A DNA stretch of 12,776 bases from Xanthobacteraceae bacterium (GCA_030039105.1 JASHQO010000404.1:1-12776); one strand, 5' to 3'. Counted from the stretch's first letter, positions 1-6,448 are shown. The notes: generated from the letters alone by a model not told the origin. Program-made: numbers and translations.

Positions 1-1
1 C

Positions 2-1051
2 GTGATCGAGACCGACGAGCTCAAGCCGAAACCGCGCAGCGCGCTGCGCGGCGTGCTGGAATCCTTCGACCGCTGGCGCGGCCAGCGCGACGCCCTGCCC
101 CACACCGAGCTCGCCGAAATCGTGCTCGACGAATCCGGCTATACCGAAATGTGGCAGAAGGACCGCTCCGCCGACGCCGCCGGCCGCCTGGAAAACCTGA
201 AGGAGCTGATCCGCTCCATGGAGGAGTTCGAGAACCTGCAGGGCTTTCTGGAGCACATCTCGCTGGTGATGGACAACGAGAAGGCCGCCGAGGCCGAAGC
301 CGTCAACATCATGACGCTGCACTCGGCCAAGGGCCTCGAGTTCGAAACCGTGTTCCTGCCCGGCTGGGAGGAAGGCGTGTTTCCCAACCAGCGCACGCTC
401 GACGACCAGGGCCGCGCCGGCCTGGAAGAGGAACGCCGGCTTGCGCATGTCGGGCTGACGCGGGCCCGCAAGCGCGCCAAGATCTATTTCGCCACCAACC
501 GCCGCATGCACGGCCTGTGGCAGACCAACATTCCCTCCCGCTTTCTGGACGAGCTGCCCGAAGCTGACGTCCAAGTCACCGAGGCCCAGGGTGGCTTCGG
601 CGGCTATGGCGGCTACGGCGCCTCCCGCTTCGACGCCGCCACGTCGTTCGGCTCGAGCTACGCAACGCCCGGCTGGCAGCGCGCCCAGGCGCGAAAGAGC
701 GGCGGCTTCGCCGAAGGCGCAACGCGCTACGAGGCCGACGACGACGGCTCTCCTCTCTCCCGTTCCGGCAGAGAGCGCGGCCAACGGGCCCGCCCCGAAG
801 TGGCCGGCCCGATGACAGGCGCGGGCGAGGGCTCACGGAATCCCAGCGCCCGCCGCCTGCCGCTGACCATCGAAGGCGAACTCGTCGCCAAATCCACCGG
901 CACCGTCTCCGCCTTCGCCCTCGGCGACCGCGTCTTCCACCAGAAATTCGGCAACGGCAACGTCACCGCCATCGACGGCAACAAGCTGACGATCCAGTTC
1001 GACCGCGCCGGCGAGAAGCGGGTGGTGGATAGTTTCGTCGAGCGGGCGTGA
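2..1051 (+). CDS. uvrD: UvrD/PcrA-type ATP-dependent DNA helicase, C-terminal part (5' end outside window)
   Basis: This is the 3' portion of a superfamily 1A 3'-5' DNA helicase that unwinds DNA in nucleotide excision and mismatch repair. The visible 349 residues hold the end of the 2A/2B region, motif V (TLHSAKGLEFE, about residues 105-115) and motif VI (EEERRLAHVGLTRAR, about 142-156) with the arginine finger. A Gly/Tyr-rich, probably disordered linker follows (about 199-225). The last 45 residues (LGDRVFHQKFGNGNVTAIDG and onward) match the Tudor-like C-terminal domain of PcrA/UvrD, which in PcrA binds RNA polymerase. Motifs I-IV lie upstream of the window, so the GTG at position 2 is not a start; the reading frame simply enters from the left. 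UvrD is favoured over Rep because of the Tudor-like tail. Nothing looks broken. Confidence 0.95.
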   Translation: MIETDELKPKPRSALRGVLESFDRWRGQRDALPHTELAEIVLDESGYTEMWQKDRSADAAGRLENLKELIRSMEEFENLQGFLEHISLVMDNEKAAEAEAVNIMTLHSAKGLEFETVFLPGWEEGVFPNQRTLDDQGRAGLEEERRLAHVGLTRARKRAKIYFATNRRMHGLWQTNIPSRFLDELPEADVQVTEAQGGFGGYGGYGASRFDAATSFGSSYATPGWQRAQARKSGGFAEGATRYEADDDGSPLSRSGRERGQRARPEVAGPMTGAGEGSRNPSARRLPLTIEGELVAKSTGTVSAFALGDRVFHQKFGNGNVTAIDGNKLTIQFDRAGEKRVVDSFVERA

Positions 1052-1094
1052 CGCAGCGGCGGATTTGCGCGGCTGAATCTGCTATCGTGCCCAT

Positions 1095-1117
1095 GGAGCT
1101 CAGCCATGGCCGGATAG
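1095..1117 (+). other. aborted upstream start of the DUF29 gene (SD, ATG, then in-frame TAG)
   Basis: GGAG at 1095-1098 lies 7 nt before an ATG at 1106. That ATG is in the same frame as the DUF29 gene at 1160, but its fourth codon (1115-1117) is TAG. The 14 codons between the TAG and the GTG at 1160 are open. The simplest reading is that this was the ancestral start and a nonsense change now forces a downstream start. A sequencing error is the alternative. Confidence 0.45.
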
Positions 1118-1159
1118 CGAAAAGACACAGCAGCCGATCTGGCGCCCGGCGAGGAGCCG

Positions 1160-1591
1160 GTGCGTGCCGAGTATGAGCACGACTTTTATTCCTGGCTGTT
1201 GGAGCAGGCGCGGCATATCCGCGACGGCCGCTTCGAGGCGCTCGATCGCGATAATCTGGCCGAGGCGATCGAATCGTTGGGGCGTGAGCAATTCAACAAG
1301 CTGGTCAGCGCGCTGCGCGTGTCGATGCTGCACATGCTGAAATGGGACCGTCAGCCGGCGATGCGCTCGCGCAGTCGGGTGCTCTCCATCGAGGAGCAGC
1401 GCCTGGAGATCGCCGACGTGCTGGCCGACAATCCCGGACTGCGGCCGCGGATCGGCGAGGCGATCACGCGCGCCTACCGCCGGGGGCGTATCGCGGCGGC
1501 GAAGGAGACTGGGCTGGACGAAAGCGTCTTTCCAACAAGCTGTGCCTATTCGTTCGACGACATCGTGTCGCGTACGTTCTCGCGCCGATAA
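1160..1591 (+). CDS. DUF29 family protein, possibly 5'-truncated by a nonsense codon
   Basis: The 143-residue product shows the DUF29 pattern: an opening YEHDFYSWLLEQARHIRDGR segment, an acidic helix (LDRDNLAEAIESLG), a central segment ending HMLKWDRQ, and a C-terminal region ending near the TSCAYSFDDIV motif. DUF29 proteins are small helical proteins, common in cyanobacteria and alphaproteobacteria, often in many copies, with no established function. The GTG at 1160 is a compromise start: GAGGAG at 1151-1156 is only 3 nt away. A better-spaced GGAG/ATG pair at 1095-1108 in the same frame is blocked by TAG at 1115. The domain itself begins within a few residues of the GTG, so the fold may be intact. 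It stands alone, 108 bp after uvrD on the same strand, with no sign of co-transcribed partners. It may be expressed poorly if the TAG is real. Confidence 0.8.
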   Translation: MRAEYEHDFYSWLLEQARHIRDGRFEALDRDNLAEAIESLGREQFNKLVSALRVSMLHMLKWDRQPAMRSRSRVLSIEEQRLEIADVLADNPGLRPRIGEAITRAYRRGRIAAAKETGLDESVFPTSCAYSFDDIVSRTFSRR

Positions 1592-1667
1592 TCGGCGGCG
1601 CGCTGGAACAAAATCAGAGCACTCGGCTTGGCTTTCGAGTCCAAGATCCCGATCTCGAGATACCGCC

Positions 1668-1817
1668 ATGATCCGCAAGCTCGCCTCCGGCAAGTACCGA
1701 CTCTACTCGCGCAAAAAGAACCCGAAGACCGGGCGGCGGCGCAATCTCGGCACCTTCGCGAGCCGTGCCGCGGCCGAGAAGCACGAGCGGGCGGTGCAGT
1801 ATTTCAAGCGGCATTGA
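1668..1817 (+). CDS. 49-aa basic conserved small protein
   Basis: ATG at 1668 to TGA at 1817 encodes 49 residues rich in Arg and Lys: MIRKLASGKYRLYSRKKNPK at the start, then a GRRRNLGTF segment and an AAAEKHERAVQYFKRH end. From memory, near-identical small proteins (xxSGKYRLYSRKKxPKTGxRRNLGTF...RAAAEKHERxVQYFKRH) are widespread in Bradyrhizobium-like genomes as hypothetical proteins. The GKYRLYSRK...G..RNLGTF pattern resembles the N-terminal beta-strands of Arm-type DNA-binding domains of tyrosine recombinases, but no recombinase follows, so this is only a resemblance. The reading frame is open further upstream to 1542, but that part overlaps the DUF29 gene and the family starts at this ATG. 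The function is unknown; nucleic-acid binding is a reasonable guess from charge. Confidence 0.75.
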   Translation: MIRKLASGKYRLYSRKKNPKTGRRRNLGTFASRAAAEKHERAVQYFKRH

Positions 1818-1828
1818 GCCCATTCCAT

Positions 1829-1865
1829 ATCCTTCGAGACGCGCCCCATGGGCGCTCCTCAGGAT
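1829..1865. repeat. REP-like palindromic intergenic repeat
   Basis: An imperfect hairpin begins ATCCTTCGAGAC, has a perfect core GCGCCC-CAT-GGGCGC (1841-1855) and returns TCCTCAGGAT. Its outer arms ATCCT/AGGAT pair. The ATCCTTCGAGAC...TCCTCAGGATGA consensus is one I recall as a high-copy intergenic palindrome in Bradyrhizobium-type genomes. It lies just after the 49-aa gene, where it could also end transcription or stabilise the 3' end. There is no U-tract. Confidence 0.7.
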
Positions 1866-2037
1866 GACGGAGAAACGAGGCCACGGAAACGTGAAAGCCG
1901 CGGCCGGCTTCCTCACCAATCCCGCCGCAATCCGTTCACCATTTTGCCGGGCGGCGCGGTTACGCTCTTGATCTGAACCATTTGGCGGCGAGACACTTCT
2001 CATGGACAGGGGGCTTTCCGCCCATCAGGTGTCAACC

Positions 2038-2874
2038 ATGCGTCCCGCAAACATCCTCCCCGCCTCGCTTCTGGCCGCGGCGCTGGCGCCGCTTCTGGCC
2101 TCGGCGCTGGCGCCGCTTCTGGCCTCGGCCGCGCAGGCCAATATCGCCATCGCCATCGACAAGACCAATCAGCAGATGACGGTCGCGGTCGACGGCGCGC
2201 AGCGCTACACGTGGCCGGTGTCGACCGGCCGGGCCGGCTACGACACGCCGAACGGCTCCTTCAAGATCAACCGCATGGACGCCAACCACTTCTCCCAGGA
2301 GTGGGACAACGCGCCGATGCCGCACACCATGTTCTTCGACCTGCACGGCCATGCCATCCACGGCTTCTCCGACGTCAAGCACCTCGGCCTCGCGGTGTCG
2401 CACGGCTGCGTGCGGCTGGCGCCGGCCAATGCCGCGGTGCTGTTCGACCTGGTGAAGGCGGAAGGCATGGCCAATACCAGCGTCACCGTCAGCGGCCGCA
2501 CGCCGGGCGGCGACAACGGCCCGGTGGCGCGCAGCCATCTGCCGGAGAACGAGACGGTGTATTCGCCGCAGCCGCTGCCGCTTGCGCCCGATAACGACCA
2601 GCAAGGGGCTTATGGGCAACAGCCTCCGCCGCCGGCCTACGGCCAACAGCCGCAGCCGTATTACGGCCAGCAGCAATACGGCCAGCAGCCCTATTACGGC
2701 CAACAGCAGCAGCAATACGCGCAACAGCCGGCAGCGCAGGGATTGCCGCCGCAACCGCCACCGGTCGGTTACGGCCAGCCGCAATATTACGGCCAGCGCT
2801 CTTACGGCCAGCCGTACCAGCAGCCATACTACGGCCAGCAGCAGTACTACGCGCCGGCCTACCGGCAGTGGTGA
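2038..2874 (+). CDS. secreted L,D-transpeptidase (YkuD domain) with Tyr/Gln/Pro-rich tail
   Basis: A periplasmic peptidoglycan enzyme of the YkuD family. Such enzymes make 3-3 cross-links or attach proteins to meso-diaminopimelate via an active-site Cys. From ATG 2038 the protein has 278 residues: a signal peptide (about 1-34, hydrophobic core Leu/Ala, cleavage near SAAQA), the YkuD domain (about 36-155) with TGRAGYDTPNGSF and the catalytic His108 (IHGF), His122 and Cys124 in SHGCVRL, then a linker and a low-complexity tail of YGQQ-type repeats from about residue 192 to the end. The start at 2038 is preferred over an in-frame ATG at 2002 because AGGTG lies 8 nt before it and the signal peptide begins there directly. 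The signal-peptide core contains a perfect 24-bp tandem duplication. It appears monocistronic, with a stem-loop 80 bp downstream. Confidence 0.93.
   Translation: MRPANILPASLLAAALAPLLASALAPLLASAAQANIAIAIDKTNQQMTVAVDGAQRYTWPVSTGRAGYDTPNGSFKINRMDANHFSQEWDNAPMPHTMFFDLHGHAIHGFSDVKHLGLAVSHGCVRLAPANAAVLFDLVKAEGMANTSVTVSGRTPGGDNGPVARSHLPENETVYSPQPLPLAPDNDQQGAYGQQPPPPAYGQQPQPYYGQQQYGQQPYYGQQQQQYAQQPAAQGLPPQPPPVGYGQPQYYGQRSYGQPYQQPYYGQQQYYAPAYRQW
2080..2127 (+). repeat. perfect 24-bp tandem duplication inside the signal peptide
   Basis: Positions 2080-2103 and 2104-2127 are identical 24-mers beginning GCGCTGGCGCCGCTTCTGGC. Each copy encodes ALAPLLAS, so the hydrophobic core reads ALAPLLAS twice. A half-copy-like segment (GCTTCTGGCCGCG, 2068-2080) precedes it. 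The duplication keeps the frame and lengthens the hydrophobic stretch by 8 residues. It is a likely replication-slippage locus. Confidence 0.95.
2611..2871 (+). repeat. YGQQ/YYGQ low-complexity coding repeat in the L,D-transpeptidase tail
   Basis: About 87 codons encode an irregular array of YGQQ, YYGQQ, YGQP and proline runs ending YAPAYRQW. Composition is dominated by Tyr, Gln, Pro and Gly. The DNA shows recurring TACGGCCAGCAG-like units with synonymous variation, suggesting old expansion rather than a recent one. Extended disordered, wall-associated or self-associating behaviour is possible but is inferred only from composition. Confidence 0.85.
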
Positions 2875-2954
2875 GACCCGCCGTCGTTCACGCCGTATTG
2901 AGCGTGCGCCTCGCAAGCGTCGCAGCACCGCCGGCAAAAATGGAATAGGCTTTG

Positions 2955-2986
2955 GCGTCCGCTGTTATTTGGCAGCGGACGCTTTT
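2955..2986 (+). terminator. stem-loop with short T-tract (intrinsic terminator-like)
   Basis: A perfect 10-bp stem GCGTCCGCTG/CAGCGGACGC (2955-2964 with 2973-2982) encloses the 8-nt loop TTATTTGG and is followed by TTTT (2983-2986). It is the best intrinsic-terminator candidate in the window and would end the L,D-transpeptidase transcript. It lies only 9 nt before the GGAGG of the next gene, so a leader or attenuation role for that gene is a second possibility. Confidence 0.75.
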
Positions 2987-3010
2987 GCATCGCTTGGAGG
3001 AAACCCCACA

Positions 3011-3505
3011 ATGTCGCTTGCTCATCGTCTCGGCTTCGCCGCCATCGCCGGCACGCTCGCCGCACCGCTGCCCGCCGGCGCCGCGCTCATCATGCACAAG
3101 TGGCTGCCGCTCAGCGTCGCCAGGACCATCGTCGACGAGGCTATCGCGGCCTGCGCCGCCAAGGGCTATGCCACGTCCGCGGTCGTCGTCGACATCGACG
3201 GCGAGACGATAGTGGCGATGCACGGCGACGGCGCGCCCGTCCACACGCTGGAGAATGCGCGGCGCAAAGCCTATACGGCGATGACTTTCAAGCAGACCAC
3301 CGCGGAATACGCCAAGAAGCTTTTGGATCCGACCTCGCCCGCGCATCAGCAGGTGACCTTGCCCAACGTCATCGCCATTCCGGGCGGCGTGCCGATCAAG
3401 GCCGGCAACGAGGTGATCGGCGGCATCGGCCTGTCGGGCTCGCCGGGCGTCGACGAGGATTGCGTCAACGCCGGGCTGGAGAAGGTCAAGGACCAGTTGC
3501 AGTAG
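3011..3505 (+). CDS. secreted GlcG/HbpS-family protein (heme-binding-like)
   Basis: The 164-residue product belongs to the GlcG/HbpS (DUF336) family, small single-domain alpha/beta proteins. Streptomyces HbpS binds heme extracellularly, and GlcG is an uncharacterised member of glycolate loci. Visible hallmarks are VVVDIDGETIVAMHGDGAPV, ARRKAYTAMTFKQTT, and a C-terminal IPGGVPIKAGNEVIGGIGLSG followed by DEDCVNAGL, all in canonical order. Residues 1-25 form a signal peptide (Ala-rich core, LPAGA end), so the protein is exported. ATG 3011 is preceded by GGAGG (2996-3000), 10 nt away, a clear ribosome site. A stem-loop sits immediately upstream and a palindromic hairpin immediately downstream, so the gene is probably transcribed alone. 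Heme binding is family inference; the ligand here is not proven. Confidence 0.88.
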   Translation: MSLAHRLGFAAIAGTLAAPLPAGAALIMHKWLPLSVARTIVDEAIAACAAKGYATSAVVVDIDGETIVAMHGDGAPVHTLENARRKAYTAMTFKQTTAEYAKKLLDPTSPAHQQVTLPNVIAIPGGVPIKAGNEVIGGIGLSGSPGVDEDCVNAGLEKVKDQLQ

Positions 3506-3512
3506 CGGTCAT

Positions 3513-3547
3513 TCCATCATGGCCTGGCTTGCCCCGGCCATGATGGA
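3513..3547. repeat. 12-bp perfect palindromic hairpin between convergent genes
   Basis: TCCATCATGGCC (3513-3524) and GGCCATGATGGA (3536-3547) pair perfectly across the 11-nt loop TGGCTTGCCCC. The ATGGCC-GGGCTTG-CCCC-GGCCAT pattern resembles dispersed Bradyrhizobium-type intergenic palindromes. It separates the convergent ends of the GlcG-like gene (3505) and the methyltransferase gene (3560), and is well placed to act as a bidirectional transcript end, although there is no long T-tract. Confidence 0.8.
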
Positions 3548-3559
3548 TGCTCACACCGC

Positions 3560-4306
3560 TCAATTCGGCTTCCGATATTTCAGCACGAAGGCATCGACCG
3601 GCGCCGGCGGCCGCTGGCTGGAGAAGTCGCGGGCGTCGCCGGGCACGCGCCAGAAATCGCCCGCGGCGACGAGCTTGAAGCCGGCGGCTTCGAGCTCCTT
3701 GCGCACGACCGCTTCGTCGATGCGATGCAGCGTCTTGCCGACGGCGAGGTCGGCGCCCGGTGCGGCGGAGTGATCGGCCAGCACCAGAGTGCCGCCCGGC
3801 TTCAGCGCCGCGAACATCTTGCGATCCATCGCCGCGCGATCGACGTTCATGTAGGTCGTGTCGTGGTAGTAGAACAGGAACGTGATCAGATCGAGCGCCG
3901 GCATGTCGGGCGCGATCGGATCGTCGAACGGCCGCTGGTCGAATGCGGCGTTGCTCATCGCCGGCGTCTTCAGCCGCGCCTTGAACGCGTCGATGGCCCG
4001 CGCCGGTCCGTCCGCCGGATATTGCCCCCACGCCTTGCCGTTCGGCGCCACCGCGCGCGCCATCAGCTCGGTCGAATAGCCGCCGCCGGCGCCCATATCC
4101 AGCACCATCATGCCGGGGCGCGGCGCGGCGAATTGCAGGAGCGGCAGCGGATCGCGGCGCTTGTCGGCCTGACGGTCGGCGTCGCTGCGATCCGGCGCGG
4201 CGATCAGCGCCGCGTAATCGGGCGTGGCTTGCGCCCGCGCGCCGCCGGCGCCGAGACCGGCGACGGCGAGGCCGAGCGCGAAGACCGCAAATTGCTTTCC
4301 GAACAT
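3560..4306 (-). CDS. exported class I SAM-dependent methyltransferase
   Basis: The 248-residue protein has a Rossmann-type methyltransferase domain with motif I VLDMGAGGGYSTE (about residues 68-80), an acidic strand-4 region (ALDLITFLFYYHD), and a strand-5 segment LKPGGTLVLADHS. This fits the predicted-methyltransferase group I know as COG4798. It opens with a convincing signal peptide (MFGKQFAVFALGLAVAGLGA, cleavage near GGARA-QA). That is unusual, because SAM is cytoplasmic; the substrate and the location of catalysis are unknown. GGAGG lies 6 nt before the ATG (seen as CCTCC at 4312-4316 on the + strand). The gene follows the Bug-type binding-protein gene on the same strand with a 73-bp gap, so the two may be co-transcribed, but no functional link is apparent. 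Confidence 0.85.
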   Translation of the reverse strand: MFGKQFAVFALGLAVAGLGAGGARAQATPDYAALIAAPDRSDADRQADKRRDPLPLLQFAAPRPGMMVLDMGAGGGYSTELMARAVAPNGKAWGQYPADGPARAIDAFKARLKTPAMSNAAFDQRPFDDPIAPDMPALDLITFLFYYHDTTYMNVDRAAMDRKMFAALKPGGTLVLADHSAAPGADLAVGKTLHRIDEAVVRKELEAAGFKLVAAGDFWRVPGDARDFSSQRPPAPVDAFVLKYRKPN

Positions 4307-4379
4307 GGCGTCCTCCCGGCATTGCCGTTATTGGCGATGGGCATGAAGTCGATACGGCAGTTACACCGCAGCTTGATGG

Positions 4380-5387
4380 TTATTCCTGTTTCGCCGCCAT
4401 GACGCGCGCGATGATCGGCTGCCATTTGTCGATCTCGCTTTGGCAATACTGCGTCACCTCGGGCGCGGTCATGGCCTTGGTCTCGATGGCATCCTGCGCG
4501 ATCAGTTGGCGCATTTGCGGCCGGTCCATGGCCTTGACGACTTCGTGATTGAGCCGCGCGACAATGCCCGGCGCCAGCCCGGCCGGGCCCGACAGCGCGA
4601 ACCAGGTGGTCGCCACCAGCTCCGGATAGCCGAGCTCGCGGAACGTCGGCACCGCCGGCATCTGCGGCAGCCGCGCCGACGCCGTCACCGCCAGCGGCAC
4701 GAGCGCGCCGGCGCCGACCTGCGCGCTGACGCTCGAATAGGTCAGCATGCCGACCTTGACCCGGCCGGCAACCAGATCGAGCACCGCATTGGCGCCGCCC
4801 TTGTACGGCACGTGCACGAGCTTGATGGCGGCCTTGGCGCCGAGATATTCCGCCACCCAATTGCCCACCGTGCCGACGCCGGCGGAGACGTATTCGATGC
4901 CGCCGCTGTCGGCTTTGGCGTGGGCGAGAAAGTCGGCGAACGAGCGTACACCGAAACTCGGATGCACCACGAAGGCGTTCGGCGCGCCGCCGAAGAACGC
5001 GACGTGGGTGAAGTCGCGCATCGGATCGAAGCTTTGGGTCTTGTTCATCGCCGGCCCGAGCACGTGGGTCGGGATGCCGGAGACGATGAGCGTGTAGCCG
5101 TCGGGCTTGGCGCGGGCGACGTCCTCGGTCGCGATCAAGCCGCCGGCGCCGACTTTATTCTCGACGTAAAATTGCTTGCCGAGAGCCTGGCTCAACGCAT
5201 CGGCGGCAAAGCGGCCGAACGTATCCGCCGCGCCGCCGGCCGAGAACGGCACCACGATGCGCACCGGCCGCTCCGGCCAATCCTCCGCGCGCGCCGCGGC
5301 CGCCGCAGCCAGCGCCAGCACGGCGGCGGCCACGCCATGGATCAGCCGTCGTTGCCAGACCCGCATCATTCGCTGCACCGGCCTCAT
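4380..5387 (-). CDS. Bug/TctC-family tripartite tricarboxylate transporter solute-binding protein
   Basis: The 335-residue product is a periplasmic binding protein of the Bug family, the extracytoplasmic receptors of TTT (TctABC) carriers for carboxylates and related small acids. After a signal peptide (RLIHGVAAAVLALAAAAAARA-EDWP, about residues 14-36) comes the hallmark WPERPVRIVVPFSAGGAADT. Family-typical segments follow: YVENKVGAGGLIATEDVARAKPDGYTL, then VPYKGGANAVLDLVAGRV, and P.FRELGYPELVATTWFAL. Length is normal. The ATG at 5387 is taken, but in-frame ATGs at 5369 and 5366 are possible and no start has a strong ribosome site. No tctA or tctB membrane gene is in the window, so this is an orphan receptor, as is common for this expanded family. 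The ligand cannot be told from sequence. A transposon lies 101 bp upstream of its start. Confidence 0.93.
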   Translation of the reverse strand: MRPVQRMMRVWQRRLIHGVAAAVLALAAAAAARAEDWPERPVRIVVPFSAGGAADTFGRFAADALSQALGKQFYVENKVGAGGLIATEDVARAKPDGYTLIVSGIPTHVLGPAMNKTQSFDPMRDFTHVAFFGGAPNAFVVHPSFGVRSFADFLAHAKADSGGIEYVSAGVGTVGNWVAEYLGAKAAIKLVHVPYKGGANAVLDLVAGRVKVGMLTYSSVSAQVGAGALVPLAVTASARLPQMPAVPTFRELGYPELVATTWFALSGPAGLAPGIVARLNHEVVKAMDRPQMRQLIAQDAIETKAMTAPEVTQYCQSEIDKWQPIIARVMAAKQE

Positions 5388-5480
5388 CGGCCCAATCCCT
5401 AGCGTACCGCGGGCTTGCTGGGGAGAACCCTGGGGAATAGGTGTGGATGCGCTGGTGAATAAGCCCGGGCAGGGACGTGC
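5388..5480. other. left remnant of the intergenic space split by the transposon
   Basis: This DNA lies between the Bug-protein start and the transposon, and should hold the Bug-protein promoter. I see no convincing -35/-10 pair. GTGA...CCCGGGC (5455-5470) can pair with GCCCGGGTCAC (9144-9154) on the far side of the transposon. In the uninterrupted site this would have been an imperfect dyad with the target sequence in its loop. Confidence 0.5.
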
Positions 5481-5488
5481 ATATCTTC
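5481..5488. repeat. left target-site duplication ATATCTTC
   Basis: ATATCTTC directly abuts the left terminal repeat and recurs exactly at 9129-9136 after the right terminal repeat. A C lies before both copies, so the duplication could be read as 9 bp with the terminal repeat one base shorter. An 8-9 bp duplication fits IS1-type insertion. Confidence 0.95.
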
Positions 5489-5513
5489 GGTAGTGTCTCA
5501 GTTTGATTGTGGC
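5489..5513 (+). repeat. left terminal inverted repeat of the transposon
   Basis: 25 bp beginning GGTAGTGTCTCAGTTTG and ending ATTGTGGC; the inverse of 9104-9128 with a single mismatch (G here at 5505, A in the equivalent position of the other end). The transposase stop codon (5498-5500, TGA on the - strand) and its last four sense codons are inside this repeat. Confidence 0.95.
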
Positions 5514-6403
5514 GTCCGGGATAATTGCTCTGACTCCTCAATAATCGCCTGACGTTTATCAGCGATTTTGTTCTGCTCTTCAGTGTCCATCGCTGTGAGC
5601 AAGTCTGTGAATTTTAGTGGGGTTGGATTGAGGCCAGCCGCCATGGCCGGAGTTACCCCCAGCGTCTTGTGATTACGAACCCAGTTGTACCAAAAGAAAT
5701 ATAGCGCTAGCGCGTGGCAATGGTTCTCGAATTTCTTTGAGAACGCATTGGTGAGCCGCGTAAAGCGGCGCATGGCCATGCGCATCGTTAAGTTCTGACG
5801 TTCGGCAAAACTCGTATTGATCAGGTTCGGGTCCGGATTGCCCATGATCGGGTTCTTGATCGCGCCGATGCATTTGGGCGGGCTATAGCGGCCCGGCCCG
5901 GCGTAATCCGTCGCGAAAATCTTGTTTAGCATCGCGTAGTCGGCGTCGAAATCGACCGCTTCCACGGCCCGCAGATAGGCTTTGTGGCCGTCTGTAGTGA
6001 GTTGGACGCGATTGGCGAGACGGGCCTTAAGATCGCCCATAAACGAAATGCCGGTGTGCTGGCTGCGGCCGCCAACGTGCCACGACACGATCAGCTTGGA
6101 GTCGGCGTCAATGGCCGTCCATGTCCAAACGTTTCCCGCGCCCTCTGACGGGGTTTTGGCGGCCTTTACGTTCTTGTCCTTGGCATAACTGAACGACCAG
6201 ATTTCATCGCACTGGATAGCCTTGGCCGTGACGTTGCGGACCCTCTCATCGTGGAAGGCCGCACAGGCCGTTCCGGCGTCCACCAGCAGCTTTGTGACCG
6301 TATTGATCGAGACGCCGCACACGCGGGACACCGAACGCATCGACGATCCCTCGACCAGCATGGTGAGGATTTGGACGCGTTTTTCCAATGGGAGCTTGTT
6401 CAT
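5498..6403 (-). CDS. IS1-family-like DDE transposase
   Basis: This 301-residue transposase mobilises the surrounding element. An N-terminal helix-turn-helix (LEKRVQILTMLVEGSSMRSV...GVSINTVTKLL, about residues 6-40) is followed by a catalytic core with Asp66 (CDEIWSF), Asp138 (TTDGHKAY) and Glu201 (FAERQNLTMR). The Glu segment and the following RRFTRLTNAFSKKFENH resemble the ERHNL...FSKS region of IS1 InsB. The second Asp-Glu distance (62 residues) is longer than in IS1 itself, and there is no N-terminal zinc ribbon, pointing to an atypical single-ORF IS1 subgroup; IS1595 is less likely. MNKLPLEK at 6403 is taken as the start from family memory; in-frame ATGs at 6412 and 6436 and a TTG at 6439 are alternatives. 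It is the last gene of the - strand run, 45 bp after the XRE-ImmA gene. No frameshift is seen, so it looks active. Confidence 0.9.
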   Translation of the reverse strand: MNKLPLEKRVQILTMLVEGSSMRSVSRVCGVSINTVTKLLVDAGTACAAFHDERVRNVTAKAIQCDEIWSFSYAKDKNVKAAKTPSEGAGNVWTWTAIDADSKLIVSWHVGGRSQHTGISFMGDLKARLANRVQLTTDGHKAYLRAVEAVDFDADYAMLNKIFATDYAGPGRYSPPKCIGAIKNPIMGNPDPNLINTSFAERQNLTMRMAMRRFTRLTNAFSKKFENHCHALALYFFWYNWVRNHKTLGVTPAMAAGLNPTPLKFTDLLTAMDTEEQNKIADKRQAIIEESEQLSRTPQSN

Positions 6404-6448
6404 GCCCCGCATGATATGAACTTTCTTGCTTACCATCAAGTAAAAAGT

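Noticed and set aside
1100..1693. A 197-codon open frame on the - strand over the DUF29 gene
   Set aside because: The + strand DUF29 signature is clear, and the antisense product has no recognisable family.
2611..2871. Possible minisatellite or CRISPR-like array
   Set aside because: The repeats are in-frame coding YGQQ units of irregular length without spacers; no CRISPR structure exists anywhere in the window.
2032..2937. A 301-codon open frame on the - strand opposite the L,D-transpeptidase gene
   Set aside because: It is an Arg/Leu/Val-rich mirror of the repeat-rich transpeptidase gene, with no domain of its own, whereas the + strand has the SHGCVRL active site.
2582..3505. A long N-terminal extension of the GlcG-like protein starting at 2582
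   Set aside because: It would overlap the transpeptidase tail in another frame and read Arg/Thr/Ser-rich shadow sequence. The ATG at 3011 has a GGAGG site and begins a signal peptide.
4440..5402. A 320-codon open frame on the + strand opposite the Bug-protein gene
   Set aside because: The - strand frame encodes a clear signal peptide and Bug-family motifs; the + strand product is His/Arg-rich shadow sequence.
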